Positions 44,005 through 53,297 are shown, counted from the first letter of the stretch. The stretch is 64,000 bases of DNA from Rummeliibacillus pycnus_B (GCF_050459865.1 NZ_JBCMNM010000047.1:33415-97414); one strand, 5' to 3'. Notes: generated from the letters alone by a model not told the origin. Made by a program: numbers and translations.

Positions 44005-44051
44005 TAGTTAACAATGATAACTAATATAAATGAACTTTCTCATAATATCAA
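44005..44051 (-). promoter_or_regulatory. marR-MFS promoter and palindromic operator
   Basis: TTGATA (44046-44051), 17 bp and TATATT (44023-44028) on the minus strand. The palindrome TAGTTA-N7-TAACTA (44005-44023) begins at the -10 and covers the transcription start, a typical MarR autorepression site. Confidence 0.75.
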
Positions 44052-44114
44052 AATCCACACTTAATTTCAAGTAAATTTGTAGGGATTGTTGCTTTTCTCT
44101 TACAATAGATGTCA

Positions 44115-44143
44115 TAAAAAAAGACAACTCCCAAAGAGTTGCC
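44115..44143 (-). terminator. Terminator after the methyltransferase pair
   Basis: AGGCAACTC / GAGTTGTCT (one wobble) followed by seven T residues on the minus strand, eight bases past the stop codon region. Confidence 0.85.
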
Positions 44144-44150
44144 TGTTAGT

Positions 44151-44750
44151 TTATTTTTTTTCAATGATAAGTTGTATCACATGCGCAAGTCCTGTATGCA
44201 GCTTTCCTTCAAGTCTTGTCTGTTCACCTACAAAAAGATGAAGTATTTTACTACCTTCACACCAATCCAAAAGATTTTGGGGCTTATAGAGCATTTCTAA
44301 TTCCTTTGGCCCTCCGGTTTGATATTCTAGTTGATCTTCTGAATATAATTCCATCATGATCTTACCACCTGGTCTAACGGCATTTACAATTTTATCGAAC
44401 ACCAGTGATTGTTTCCCTTTTGGAAAATGCCCAAACACCATAATAGCAGCATCAAATTGTTGTGTAGGAATAGTACCTTCCAATAAATCCACCTGAACAG
44501 TATTCACTTCTACATTATTTTTCTTTGCTAATCGTTTTGTTTTACGAAGGCCACTTTCTGCATAATCAAAAGCTGTTACTTCATGCCCTAATGTCGCCAA
44601 AAAGACAGCATTACGCCCTTCTCCCTCAGCAAATGCTGCTACTTTTTTTAGCCCCTCGAGTTGAGCTGCATAACTTTTAATAAAAATGTTTGGCTCCTCA
44701 CCAAACATATATTCAACTGTATTAAACCATTCATTCCATGTATTTGTCAT
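44151..44750 (-). CDS. SAM-dependent methyltransferase (TehB-like small class I)
   Basis: A 199-residue class I methyltransferase. Motif I is the variant AFAEGEGRNAVFLATLG (about residues 39-55), and the acidic end of beta-2 is VTAFDYAESGL. This AEGEGRN pattern occurs in the tellurite-resistance/thiopurine-like branch that methylates small molecules. The product is unknown. The ATG overlaps the neighbour's stop (ATGA), so the two are translationally coupled. Confidence 0.8.
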   Translation of the reverse strand: MTNTWNEWFNTVEYMFGEEPNIFIKSYAAQLEGLKKVAAFAEGEGRNAVFLATLGHEVTAFDYAESGLRKTKRLAKKNNVEVNTVQVDLLEGTIPTQQFDAAIMVFGHFPKGKQSLVFDKIVNAVRPGGKIMMELYSEDQLEYQTGGPKELEMLYKPQNLLDWCEGSKILHLFVGEQTRLEGKLHTGLAHVIQLIIEKK

Positions 44751-45367
44751 GTAAAAATCATCTCCTTATATTCTAAAATAATTACTCTCTCATGCATATT
44801 ATAGGTAGAATCATTCGATACTAGAACATCCCTTACAACTTCAAAATGTGTTTCATTCCGTAAAAACTGAATATATTCAAACGAGGGATAGTATAGCATG
44901 ACGTACATTTTACGAGGATTCTTTTGATATGATTTCAAAATATTATTTACGACTTTGCGGAAAATCTGAATTGAAAAAGGATTAAAGAAAAAGAAAATAT
45001 TATCAGTTGGCTGTACTTTATACTGCTCAGCCTTAGCATTTAGAAATCTTACCGATTCATTTTGTAGATTATGTTCCATCGAATATTGAACTTTATTTTG
45101 CAATGCTTCTTGTACATAATTTTCATTCATTTCAATTCCAACGGTTGAGATATGGAATCGATAATTTACGTAAAAAGTTACGCGACCTTTACCAGATCCA
45201 AAATCAACAAAGCCATCATTCTTTTCAAGTTCAATCTTATCAAAGCATAAATCTAATACATCGTAGGGCGTTGGTTCATATGGATAATAATGAGCTAACC
45301 TTGGGAACTTTGGTTTATTTTCTGTAGTGTGAATATGTAAGAACTGATCATATTGTTGATCATTCAT
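44747..45367 (-). CDS. Putative class I SAM-dependent methyltransferase
   Basis: A 206-residue protein. FVDFGSGKGRVTFYV (about residues 53-67) is motif I, and VGIEMNENYVQEA supplies the acidic residue of beta-2. FFFFNPFSIQIF is in the place of motif IV. Similar hypothetical methyltransferases occur across Bacillales; the substrate is unknown. First gene of the overlapping methyltransferase pair. Confidence 0.75.
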   Translation of the reverse strand: MNDQQYDQFLHIHTTENKPKFPRLAHYYPYEPTPYDVLDLCFDKIELEKNDGFVDFGSGKGRVTFYVNYRFHISTVGIEMNENYVQEALQNKVQYSMEHNLQNESVRFLNAKAEQYKVQPTDNIFFFFNPFSIQIFRKVVNNILKSYQKNPRKMYVMLYYPSFEYIQFLRNETHFEVVRDVLVSNDSTYNMHERVIILEYKEMIFT

Positions 45368-45475
45368 TTGAAATCCCTCACTTACTTTAGAGAAAAGATT
45401 TTTTAGGAAAGCAGTTCATTTGTTGTTCTTAAAAAAAGTATAAGTCAATCAGGTATAATGTCGTTAGTCATAAGC

Positions 45476-45516
45476 AAAAAGGGTGTCCCAAAATATTTTT
45501 GGGACACCCTTTTTTG
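45476..45516 (-). terminator. Strong terminator of the symporter gene
   Basis: An 18-bp stem (AAAAAGGGTGTCCCAAAA pairs with its complement at 45497-45514) with tracts on both sides, so bidirectional. It is the strongest terminator in the window. Confidence 0.9.
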
Positions 45517-45526
45517 TTTGAGAAAC

Positions 45527-46813
45527 TTATTTTGTAGCTGCTTCAGCTGCTTCGTTTTCAAAATAATTGTCGTATTTGTTTTTATCAAGACGGTTTTCCC
45601 ATTTAGCCATAACAAGTGATGCTAATGAGTTACCTATAACATTAACAACTGTACGAGCCATATCAAGGATACGATCGATACCTAAGATGAATGCAAGACC
45701 TTCAACTGGAATATTTACAGCAGTTAAAGTTGATAGTAACACGACGAATGATACCCCCGGAACACCAGCAATACCTTTAGAAGTTACCATTAATGTAAGC
45801 ACTAATGTAATTTGGTCAACTAATGATAAGTCTATACCGTACATTTGAGCGATGAATAACGCTGCAATTGATTGGTATAAAGTTGAACCATCTAGGTTAA
45901 ATGAATAGCCTGTTGGAATAACGAATGATACGATATCTTTCGGTGCACCAGCTTTTTCCATCTTTTGCATAATACGTGGTAATACAGTTTCAGAACTTGA
46001 CGTTGAGTATGCTAGTAATAATTCGTCTTTTAGGATACGGATTAAGCGGAATACACTTAAACCACAGAATTTTGCAACCCCACCAAGTATTACAACAACG
46101 AATAAAATCATTGCTACATAAACGAGGACTGCTAGCTTACCTAGCGGAATCAATGATTGAATCCCGAACGTTGAAACTGTAACTGCGATTAATGCAAATA
46201 CCCCGTATGGAGCGAATTTCATAATTGTGTTTGTTACCCAGAACATTGCATCTGCTACACCTGAGAAGAATGCTAGAACTGGTTTACCTTTTTCACCAAT
46301 TGCTGCAACACCTAGCCCAAATAATACAGAGAAGAAGATGATCGCAAGCATGTTGCCTTCTGCCATTGCTTGAACAATGTTTGTTGGCACGATATGAATA
46401 AGCGTATCGGCAAAACCGTGACCGCCTTCTGCTACTGTTTTACTTGTTTCAACGTAAGAAGAAATATCACCTTTAGTAAGATGTTCCATATTTACACCTA
46501 CACCAGGTTTGAAGAAATCCGCTGCTGCAATACCAATAATAATGGCAAATGTCGTAATCAATTCAAAGTAAACGATCGTTTTAACACCAAGTTTACCAAG
46601 TTTTTTTAAGTCCCCTTGACCAGCTACACCCAAGATTAATGTTGATATAATAATCGGTACAACGATCATTTTGATCATGTTCATAAAGATTGTTCCGACT
46701 GGTTGAAGATATTTGGTTACGTTTTCATTTCCGTAGAAAACAGCTCCAACTATAACACCAAGAATTAACCCGATCAAAATTTGCCAAGCTAATCCAAGTT
46801 TAAATTTTTTCAT
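45527..46813 (-). CDS. Dicarboxylate/glutamate:cation symporter (DAACS family)
   Basis: A 428-residue transporter of the GltP/GltT/DctP fold with eight helices and two re-entrant hairpins. Hairpin 1 has the serine-rich STSSSETVLPRIM motif, followed by IPTGYSFNLDGSTLYQ and the GVPGVSFVVLL hairpin 2. These pick glutamate, aspartate or C4-dicarboxylates; sequence alone does not decide. AGGGGTGA precedes the ATG. The adjacent GlnK/GlnL-like system probably controls it. Confidence 0.88.
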   Translation of the reverse strand: MKKFKLGLAWQILIGLILGVIVGAVFYGNENVTKYLQPVGTIFMNMIKMIVVPIIISTLILGVAGQGDLKKLGKLGVKTIVYFELITTFAIIIGIAAADFFKPGVGVNMEHLTKGDISSYVETSKTVAEGGHGFADTLIHIVPTNIVQAMAEGNMLAIIFFSVLFGLGVAAIGEKGKPVLAFFSGVADAMFWVTNTIMKFAPYGVFALIAVTVSTFGIQSLIPLGKLAVLVYVAMILFVVVILGGVAKFCGLSVFRLIRILKDELLLAYSTSSSETVLPRIMQKMEKAGAPKDIVSFVIPTGYSFNLDGSTLYQSIAALFIAQMYGIDLSLVDQITLVLTLMVTSKGIAGVPGVSFVVLLSTLTAVNIPVEGLAFILGIDRILDMARTVVNVIGNSLASLVMAKWENRLDKNKYDNYFENEAAEAATK

Positions 46814-46870
46814 GTTAAGTCACCCCTTCAATATAGTTGCTTTTAAAAAAAATCAATAAATCATAATTTC

Positions 46871-46910
46871 ATTATAAGAGCGACTTATGAAATCCGACAT
46901 CATCCGACAT
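46871..46910 (-). promoter_or_regulatory. Symporter promoter with direct repeat in place of the -35
   Basis: A perfect TATAAT (46871-46876, minus strand) has no recognisable -35. Instead ATGTCGGAT occurs twice, at 46902-46910 and 46892-46900, starting 10 bp apart, one helical turn. The layout suits an activator dimer such as the response regulator encoded next door contacting RNA polymerase. The repeat is seen; the binding is inference. Confidence 0.6.
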
Positions 46911-47012
46911 TTTTAATGAAATAAAAATTCAAAAAAATCATATTTAATATAACTTTTCTATAAAATAGATAGGTATCATGCCGAAATGCGATCATTTTTT
47001 ACATATTATTAC

Positions 47013-47909
47013 TTATATTGGTGGGCGTTTGAATTTTTCGTTTGTCTCTACATACAACACTTGCAAAAACTTTTTCACATTAATTTTGATTTTCTTGGGT
47101 GTTAGTTCGTTTTCTTGAATTGTTTTCATCAATGCTCGTATTTCAGCAAATTCAAAATAACGAGGTGCATAATATTCAAATTCTGGATTAGTATAATCAA
47201 CTACTCCAAGTGTAGCTAGATTATTCATAGCAACAGAGATAGTACGGCGAATTCGTTGTTCAATCGCTTTACTTTCTTTTAAAATCTCTGTACTACTAAA
47301 TTTCGACTGGCTTGCAAGTTCTTCGTAAATATCCTTTAAAGGCGGAATTTGCATTGTCTTTTCTTCATTAGAAGATAAAATATCGATAATTGAGACGATA
47401 TCATCACTTCCTACTTCTCCGAGAATCCCCATATCATTTAGTATGGATGAAACGACATCCTTTATCGTGCGATGAGATTCTTCTTTTGTTTCCTGTTCAA
47501 AATGTAATATAGATTTTCGAATTGTCAGAAGTGATTTTTTTAGTAATAGCCGTTCAGAAGTTTTTTTCAACACGCTTTGCACTTCAATTCGATTGATGGG
47601 TTTGTGTATAAAGAATTCAATATCCTTTTCGTAAGCTTCACCAATCATTTCTTTATTTTCAACTTGAGAAATCATGATGAAGTGTCCCCTAAATCCTTGC
47701 TTCCGAAGTTGGTCTATTGTTTCAATACCATCTAACCTCGGCATTAAAAGATCGATTAGTACAAAATCTGGATCACTCGATAAAATAGGCTCCAATGCAT
47801 TCATCCCACTATCAGCTTCCCCAATTATTACTCCCATATCCCCTTCTAGAATAATTTGTTTAAGCATGCGGCGACTTGCTGCATCATCATCTACAATAAA
47901 GTATCGCAA
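47013..47909 (-). CDS. Response regulator of the GlnL/YcbB type
   Basis: A 298-residue regulator. The receiver domain (1-118) has the acidic pair DDD near residues 7-9, the phosphorylated Asp in DFVLIDLLMPRLDG (about 54) and Lys in FIHKPINR (about 104). The rest is a YcbB-type helical domain with DNA-binding capacity, as in B. subtilis GlnL, which answers to glutamine. TTG start at 47907-47909 with GGAG upstream. Follows the kinase gene after two bases and precedes the symporter. Confidence 0.88.
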   Translation of the reverse strand: MRYFIVDDDAASRRMLKQIILEGDMGVIIGEADSGMNALEPILSSDPDFVLIDLLMPRLDGIETIDQLRKQGFRGHFIMISQVENKEMIGEAYEKDIEFFIHKPINRIEVQSVLKKTSERLLLKKSLLTIRKSILHFEQETKEESHRTIKDVVSSILNDMGILGEVGSDDIVSIIDILSSNEEKTMQIPPLKDIYEELASQSKFSSTEILKESKAIEQRIRRTISVAMNNLATLGVVDYTNPEFEYYAPRYFEFAEIRALMKTIQENELTPKKIKINVKKFLQVLYVETNEKFKRPPI

Positions 47910-47911
47910 GG

Positions 47912-49180
47912 TTACTCCACTCCTTTTTGTATGTTCTTGCGAGGTATCTCAATATGGAAAATAGCTCCTACAGCTGGCCGTTCAACTCGAATTTTGCCAC
48001 CTAACATTTGGAGAATCCCTTGAACATGAGATAAGCCGATTCCTGTTGCAGCTACGCCTTGCTGGTTAAATTTTGTTGTGAAACCTGGTTCAAAAATAAT
48101 ATCTAAATCTTCTTCAGCTATTCCTTTTCCCGTGTCCTTTATTCTAAAGTGAATAAATTCTTGATAATCCGATACTTGAAGTACAATACTTCCATCTTCC
48201 TCTATAGCCTCTATAGCATTTGCAGTAATATTATTAAGGATCGCAAGTAAAGGAATTTGCTGAGTTAATGCAAAATCTACCGTATTCTCCACTTTAAACT
48301 CAATCTTCTTATTTAACATCTCGCTATATTTAATATTTGCCGTTACGACAAATTCTACAATATTCGATAAATAATATACATCTTCTGTTTTAGGCATTGT
48401 AATATTCGACAATCCAGAGAAGATCCTTTGTGCATCTTTTTTCACCTCGTGAATTTCCTGGGAAATGTGCAATGCCTTTATACCTTGATCTTGTAATTGT
48501 TGCTTTTTTAAATTTCGATACAAATCATAGCTGTCCGCCATTATTTGTTCGATATGGTTCATCATTTTTTGTAAATAGAGCGTTTCGACATATAAGTCTG
48601 AACCAAGTGTAAGTTGTTCATCCAATCGTTTACGTTGTTCGGAAATAGTAATAGAACTATATAATCCTACTACAAAGAAACTTCTTAATATAGCGACCAT
48701 CACGATTAAAAACCAATCGGAAAAACCTAAATAGGAATTAGATAAGATGAAGAATCGCAAAATATGTTCAGCACTGTTTGCTATTATCTCTATAAATGTA
48801 GCAATTATACCTAACTTAAAAGGTTGTTCGATTAGTCGTCCTACATTTAAAAATCTAAATAATAAAACATATACAAAATAGTAGAAAAAAGCAGGGTAAT
48901 GTTCTAAAAAGCTTGCTGAAAATGTACCATTGTAAATAATAACATTTGAAAATATGCGAAAGAGAACGACTGTTAATCCTGTAATAACACCTGTTCTGAT
49001 TACCGATTTAGGTAAACGAATCAAGATTAATAACAAGAAAGTAATACTCCCTACACCAAAACGGAAATGCTCTCCATTAAAGGGTGTTAATTTAATTTCA
49101 CTACTAACCGCTGTTAATATTGCAATTGTTAATACCCATATTGTTTCTGATTTTAACCATTTAGATATCATTGGATTCAT
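47912..49180 (-). CDS. Membrane sensor histidine kinase of the GlnK/YcbA type
   Basis: A 422-residue kinase. Six membrane helices occupy about residues 10-185, followed by a cytoplasmic dimerisation region with HISQEIHEVKKDAQ, where the phosphorylated His lies, and an ATPase domain with N box ILNNITANAIEAI, G1 DTGKGIAEED and G2 GIGLSHVQGIL. There is no large extracellular domain, so the ligand may be sensed in the membrane or through the transporter. Pairs with the response regulator gene downstream. Confidence 0.88.
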   Translation of the reverse strand: MNPMISKWLKSETIWVLTIAILTAVSSEIKLTPFNGEHFRFGVGSITFLLLILIRLPKSVIRTGVITGLTVVLFRIFSNVIIYNGTFSASFLEHYPAFFYYFVYVLLFRFLNVGRLIEQPFKLGIIATFIEIIANSAEHILRFFILSNSYLGFSDWFLIVMVAILRSFFVVGLYSSITISEQRKRLDEQLTLGSDLYVETLYLQKMMNHIEQIMADSYDLYRNLKKQQLQDQGIKALHISQEIHEVKKDAQRIFSGLSNITMPKTEDVYYLSNIVEFVVTANIKYSEMLNKKIEFKVENTVDFALTQQIPLLAILNNITANAIEAIEEDGSIVLQVSDYQEFIHFRIKDTGKGIAEEDLDIIFEPGFTTKFNQQGVAATGIGLSHVQGILQMLGGKIRVERPAVGAIFHIEIPRKNIQKGVE

Positions 49181-49283
49181 GTAAAATCACCTTATTAAAA
49201 GACTTAAAAATTACATAGACTATTTTATCATTTCCATTATCATAAAGAAAAATATTTATTAAACGAGCAAGATAGCCCTTACA

Positions 49284-49322
49284 AAGAAAAATACCTCTAC
49301 AATCCCTAATGATGTAGAGGTT
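49284..49322 (-). terminator. Terminator after the reductase pseudogene
   Basis: ACCTCTACAT / ATTGTAGAGGT pairs with a small loop, followed on the minus strand by ATTTTTCTTTG. Confidence 0.65.
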
Positions 49323-49327
49323 ATTTA

Positions 49328-50385
49328 TCATATATTAAACATTTGATTTACAAGATTTCGATTGCGTTCCTTAAATACTTCATTATGAGAAGATACCATA
49401 CCGAAGGTTGCTGCTTCTGGCTGAATATATGTTTTTGCCTTATTTATAGCATTGACAGCATCATGAAATGCTCCAGCAATAAGATTGACCTTGCCGTCAT
49501 AACTAATAATATCTCCTGCTGCAAACAAACCTGGTACGGAGGATTCCCCTACTACATTTCCCTTTATATAAAAATCATCAACGAGTTGAACATTAATTGC
49601 GCTATTTTTTAGTAATGATGAATCTCTCTCAAAACCATGATTAATAATGACTGCATCTACATCTAGAAAAATTGCTTCTCCATTGTGAAGATTTGTCAGT
49701 TCAACTGTCTTAATGAGATTTTTATTAGAATCTTCCGCCAATAGTTTTGTAATAGATGTATTACGAAAAACGGTAGCTTCACTTTGTAATAATTGTTCAA
49801 CTTGTGATTCGTGTGCTGGTAAATTTTCTTTACGATAACTTACATATACTTTTTTAGCTATCGGCTGCAATTCATTTGCCCAATCTATAGCTGAATTACC
49901 TCCACCTGAAATGATGACAATTTGATCTTTAAAACGTTGCAATGACTTAATCGTATAATTTAGATTGGATACTTCAAAACGTTCTGCACCCTCTATTGTT
50001 AGCTTTGGGGATTTAGAATTCCGCTCCCTACTGCAACAATTACCGTTTTTGAAAAATGTTCTTCCCCTCTAGTAGTTGTCAACTTAAAGAGTAGATCTGC
50101 ATCCTGGCTAATGGTTTCAACCTTCTCCCCTAACACTACTGTTGGATCAAATGTTAGTCCTTGTTCTATCAATTGTTCTATAAGCTCAGCACTAGGTAAT
50201 GGCTTATGACCACCTACATCCCAAATCATCTTTTCTGGATAGACATGCAGTTTACCGCCTAATTGAGGCTGATATTCAATTACTTTTGTCTTCATACCTC
50301 TTAGTCCACTATAAAATGCTGAATATAAACCTGCTGGTCCTCCACCGATAATGGTGACATCGAAAATTTCCTTCTGTTCCATCAT
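49328..50385 (-). pseudogene. Ferredoxin-NADP reductase (YumC-like), split by a frameshift
   Basis: Two frames together make one flavoprotein of about 350 residues. The N-terminal part (49999-50385) has the FAD motif VTIIGGGPAGLYSAFYSG and ends at TAA after GILNPQS. The rest (49328 to about 50006) resumes in another frame as KLTIEGAERF and has the NADPH motif IVIISGGGNSAIDWANEL and the FAD-binding AAGDIISYDGKVNLIAGAF. One missing base in a G4 tract at 50007-50010 (C4 on the coding strand) explains the break; five would restore the frame. It may be a real mutation or a sequence error. Start chosen at ATG after GGGAG. Confidence 0.85.
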
Positions 50386-50433
50386 TTTCGCTCCCATATT
50401 TTATAAATTTATCATTTTCTTCTGCAAACCTTA

Positions 50434-50489
50434 TTGACAATCATTATCAATTAGAATTATGATTGTGTCAATTGAAAATGATTTTCAAT
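50434..50489. promoter_or_regulatory. Divergent promoters with two Fur boxes
   Basis: Plus strand: TTGACA (50434-50439), 18 bp, TATGAT (50458-50463) for the siderophore operon. Minus strand: TTGACA (50466-50471), 17 bp, GATAAT (50443-50448) for the reductase. Fur box 1, TGACAATCATTATCA, spans 50435-50449 and covers the plus -35 and the minus -10. Fur box 2 is the perfect palindrome ATTGAAAATGATTTTCAAT at 50471-50489. Iron-loaded Fur should shut both directions. Confidence 0.9.
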
Positions 50490-50531
50490 ATCAATTAAAA
50501 ACAACCACTACTTTAAAAAGGGGGTTAAACA

Positions 50532-51326
50532 ATGGTGCGTCTGCATACGGATGATCTAAGTGTTGGATATGGTGAGAAATTGATTTTGCAGAATTTAAAT
50601 ATTGAAATTCCTGATAAGAAAATTACCACAATCATTGGTTCAAATGGCTGTGGCAAATCAACATTACTGAAAACAATGGCTCGAATCATCTCTCAACAAT
50701 CGGGCTCGATTATTTTGGATGGTGAGAATATTGCAAAACAGAAGACAAAGGAATTAGCTAAGAAAATAGCGATTCTCCCACAAACACCTGAAAGCATTAG
50801 TGGATTAACAGTTGGGGAATTAGTTTCTTACGGACGCTTTCCGTATCAAAAAGGCATTGGTAAATTAACAAAGAAGGATTATGAAGTCATAGATTGGGCA
50901 TTAAATGTTACTGGTACATCCGATTATAAATATCGCCCTGTCGATGCACTTTCAGGTGGGCAACGGCAACGTGTATGGATTGCTATGGCACTTGCACAGG
51001 AGACAGAAATTATCTTTTTAGATGAACCTACTACATATTTGGATATGGCTCATCAATTAGAAGTACTTACATTACTTGAAAAGTTAAACAAAGAGCAACA
51101 TCGCACAATTATTATGGTACTTCATGACTTAAATCAGGCTGCGCGATTTGCAGACTATCTAATCGCTCTCAAAGAAGGCAAGATAATTAAAGCTGGGGAT
51201 TGTGAGGAGGTCATAAAGCCTGAAGTTCTAAAAACTGTATTCAACATCGATGCTTATATTGGCAGGGATCCTCGAACAAAAAAACCAATGTGCGTAACAT
51301 ATGACATTATTAAAGGAGTAGAATAA
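50532..51326 (+). CDS. Iron-siderophore ABC transporter ATPase (FecE/YusV-like)
   Basis: A 264-residue ABC ATPase. Walker A GSNGCGKSTLLK, signature LSGGQRQRVWIAMALAQ, Walker B IIFLDEPTTYLDMAHQ and switch His in MVLHDLNQAAR are typical of the iron-siderophore branch. AAGGGGG precedes the ATG. First gene of a Fur-controlled four-gene operon; its stop overlaps the next start. Confidence 0.93.
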   Translation: MVRLHTDDLSVGYGEKLILQNLNIEIPDKKITTIIGSNGCGKSTLLKTMARIISQQSGSIILDGENIAKQKTKELAKKIAILPQTPESISGLTVGELVSYGRFPYQKGIGKLTKKDYEVIDWALNVTGTSDYKYRPVDALSGGQRQRVWIAMALAQETEIIFLDEPTTYLDMAHQLEVLTLLEKLNKEQHRTIIMVLHDLNQAARFADYLIALKEGKIIKAGDCEEVIKPEVLKTVFNIDAYIGRDPRTKKPMCVTYDIIKGVE

Positions 51327-52255
51327 TGAAAAAATATCTTTTCCCATTCTTATTATTACTAGTTTTAATTATTAGTGCTTGTAGTAACAACTCAAGCAAG
51401 AACTCAGATAATAGTTCATCAAAATCAGATACAAAAGAACCTACTACTATTACGTATAAATCGGAAAACGGTGATATCAAAGTTCCAGCACATCCAAAGC
51501 GTGTTGTAGTCTTATCATCATTTGCAGGGAATGTTATGCAACTAGGTGTTCCTATTGTAGGTGTTGATGCATGGTCTAAAGCAAACCCTGAATTCAAAGA
51601 TAAATTAAAAGACGCAGAAGAAGTAACAGAAGATGATTTAGAAAAAATTATTGAATTAAAACCCGACTTAATCATCGGTCTTTCCACTATTAAAGACGTT
51701 GACAAATTAAACAAAATTGCTCCAACTGTAACATTTACTTATGCAAAAGTAGATTACTTAACTCAACATATAGAAATTGGAAAATTATTAAACAAAGAAA
51801 AAGAAGCACAAGCTTGGGTTGATGACTTTAAACAACGTGCAGCAGCTACTGGGGATGAAATTCGCAACAAAATCGGCGAAGATGCAACTGTTTCTGTTAT
51901 CGAAAACTTCGATAAAGATCTATATGTATTTGGAGACCATTGGGGTCGAGGTACAGAGGTTCTTTACCAGGCTATGGATCTCAAAATGCCTAAAAAGGTA
52001 AAAGAAATGACAGATAAAGATGGCTATTATGCACTTTCTCAAGAAGTTATGGGTGACTATGCTGGAGATTACTTAATCTTAAGCAAAAATTCAGATGGGG
52101 ATACTTCTTTCATGAAGTCTGAAACATACAAAAATATTCCTGCAGTGAAAAACGGTCATGTTTACGAAGCAGATGCAAAGGCATTCTACTTCAATGATCC
52201 ACTTACTTTAGATTACCAACTAGAATTCTTCAAGAAGAATTTCCTTGGAAAGTAA
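51326..52255 (+). CDS. Iron-siderophore substrate-binding lipoprotein
   Basis: A 309-residue helical-backbone binding protein. Signal peptide with lipobox ISAC (Cys19), a Ser/Asn-rich linker, then the class III fold: VPAHPKRVVVLSSFAGNVMQLG and LKPDLIIGLS. This resembles YfiY/YhfQ/FeuA-type proteins that bind ferric hydroxamates, citrate or catecholates; the ligand is not decided. The order ATPase, binding protein, permease, permease is complete. Confidence 0.9.
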   Translation: MKKYLFPFLLLLVLIISACSNNSSKNSDNSSSKSDTKEPTTITYKSENGDIKVPAHPKRVVVLSSFAGNVMQLGVPIVGVDAWSKANPEFKDKLKDAEEVTEDDLEKIIELKPDLIIGLSTIKDVDKLNKIAPTVTFTYAKVDYLTQHIEIGKLLNKEKEAQAWVDDFKQRAAATGDEIRNKIGEDATVSVIENFDKDLYVFGDHWGRGTEVLYQAMDLKMPKKVKEMTDKDGYYALSQEVMGDYAGDYLILSKNSDGDTSFMKSETYKNIPAVKNGHVYEADAKAFYFNDPLTLDYQLEFFKKNFLGK

Positions 52256-52280
52256 TACTTTTATCGAAAGAAACGATGAT

Positions 52281-53297
52281 ATGATGACACAACAAAAACG
52301 ACGTATATTCCCTTTTCTCATTCAGTTGATTGTTGGGCTTATTCTATTAGTATTCTTCTTTGCAATTGCAATGGTATTTGGTGCAGCTGATACTACATTA
52401 AAAGAAGTATGGCTTGCAATCACTTCTCAAGGGAAAATAGATGATACGGTTACGATGATTCGAGAGATCAGATTACCAAGGGAAATTGGCGCCATTTTTA
52501 TTGGTGCTGCATTATCCGTCGCAGGTGCTATAATGCAAGGAATGACTCGAAATCCATTAGCAGACCCTGGACTGCTTGGGTTAACAGCCGGTGCTAATGC
52601 AGCCTTGGCATTTGCAATGGCACTACTCCCTGCGCTTAATTATTTCGGAATTATGTTTGCATGTTTTATCGGAGCAGCAATTGGAGCCCTCCTTGTATTT
52701 GGTATTAGTATGTTACAACGTGGTGGGTTTTCACCACTTCGCTTAGTGCTTGCTGGTACCGCAGTCTCTGCGTTTTTGTATGCCATTGCAGATGGCATTG
52801 GATTATTTTTTAAAGTTTCAAAAGATGTATCGATGTGGACATCTGGCGGCTTAGTTGGTACTTCGTTTGGTCAATTACAAATTGTTATCCCTACAATTCT
52901 AGTTGGTATTTTCATAGCAATCTTATTATCACGACAGCTAACCGTCTTAAGTTTGAGCGAGGAAGTAGCGGTAGGCTTAGGGCAAAACACATTGCTAGTC
53001 AAAATGCTTCTCTTCATTGTCATTGTAGTGCTTGTTGGTACTTCTGTTGCACTTGTAGGAAACTTAGCTTTTATCGGGTTGATGGTGCCTCATATGGTTC
53101 GTGCTTTTGTTGGAACAGATTATCGCCATGTCATCCCTATGTCTGCAATATTTGGCGCAAGTTTAATGCTTCTAGCAGATACTGTGGGGCGTACTATTAA
53201 TGCACCTTATGAAACACCACTTGCAGCAATCATCGCTATATTAGGATTACCTTTCTTCCTTGTCATCGTTCGTAAAGGAGGAAAAGCATTCTCATGA
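52281..53297 (+). CDS. Iron-siderophore ABC permease 1 (FecCD family)
   Basis: A permease of about 338 residues with roughly nine helices. RLPREIGAIFIGAALSVAGAIMQGMTRNPLADPGLLGLTAGA is the family hallmark, here seen in pieces from residue 66. The start is uncertain: a TTG at 52245 inside the upstream gene gives 350 residues, and the tandem ATG at 52281 has only a weak GAAAG site. I chose the ATG. Coupled to the next permease by an ATGA overlap. Confidence 0.9.
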   Translation: MMTQQKRRIFPFLIQLIVGLILLVFFFAIAMVFGAADTTLKEVWLAITSQGKIDDTVTMIREIRLPREIGAIFIGAALSVAGAIMQGMTRNPLADPGLLGLTAGANAALAFAMALLPALNYFGIMFACFIGAAIGALLVFGISMLQRGGFSPLRLVLAGTAVSAFLYAIADGIGLFFKVSKDVSMWTSGGLVGTSFGQLQIVIPTILVGIFIAILLSRQLTVLSLSEEVAVGLGQNTLLVKMLLFIVIVVLVGTSVALVGNLAFIGLMVPHMVRAFVGTDYRHVIPMSAIFGASLMLLADTVGRTINAPYETPLAAIIAILGLPFFLVIVRKGGKAFS

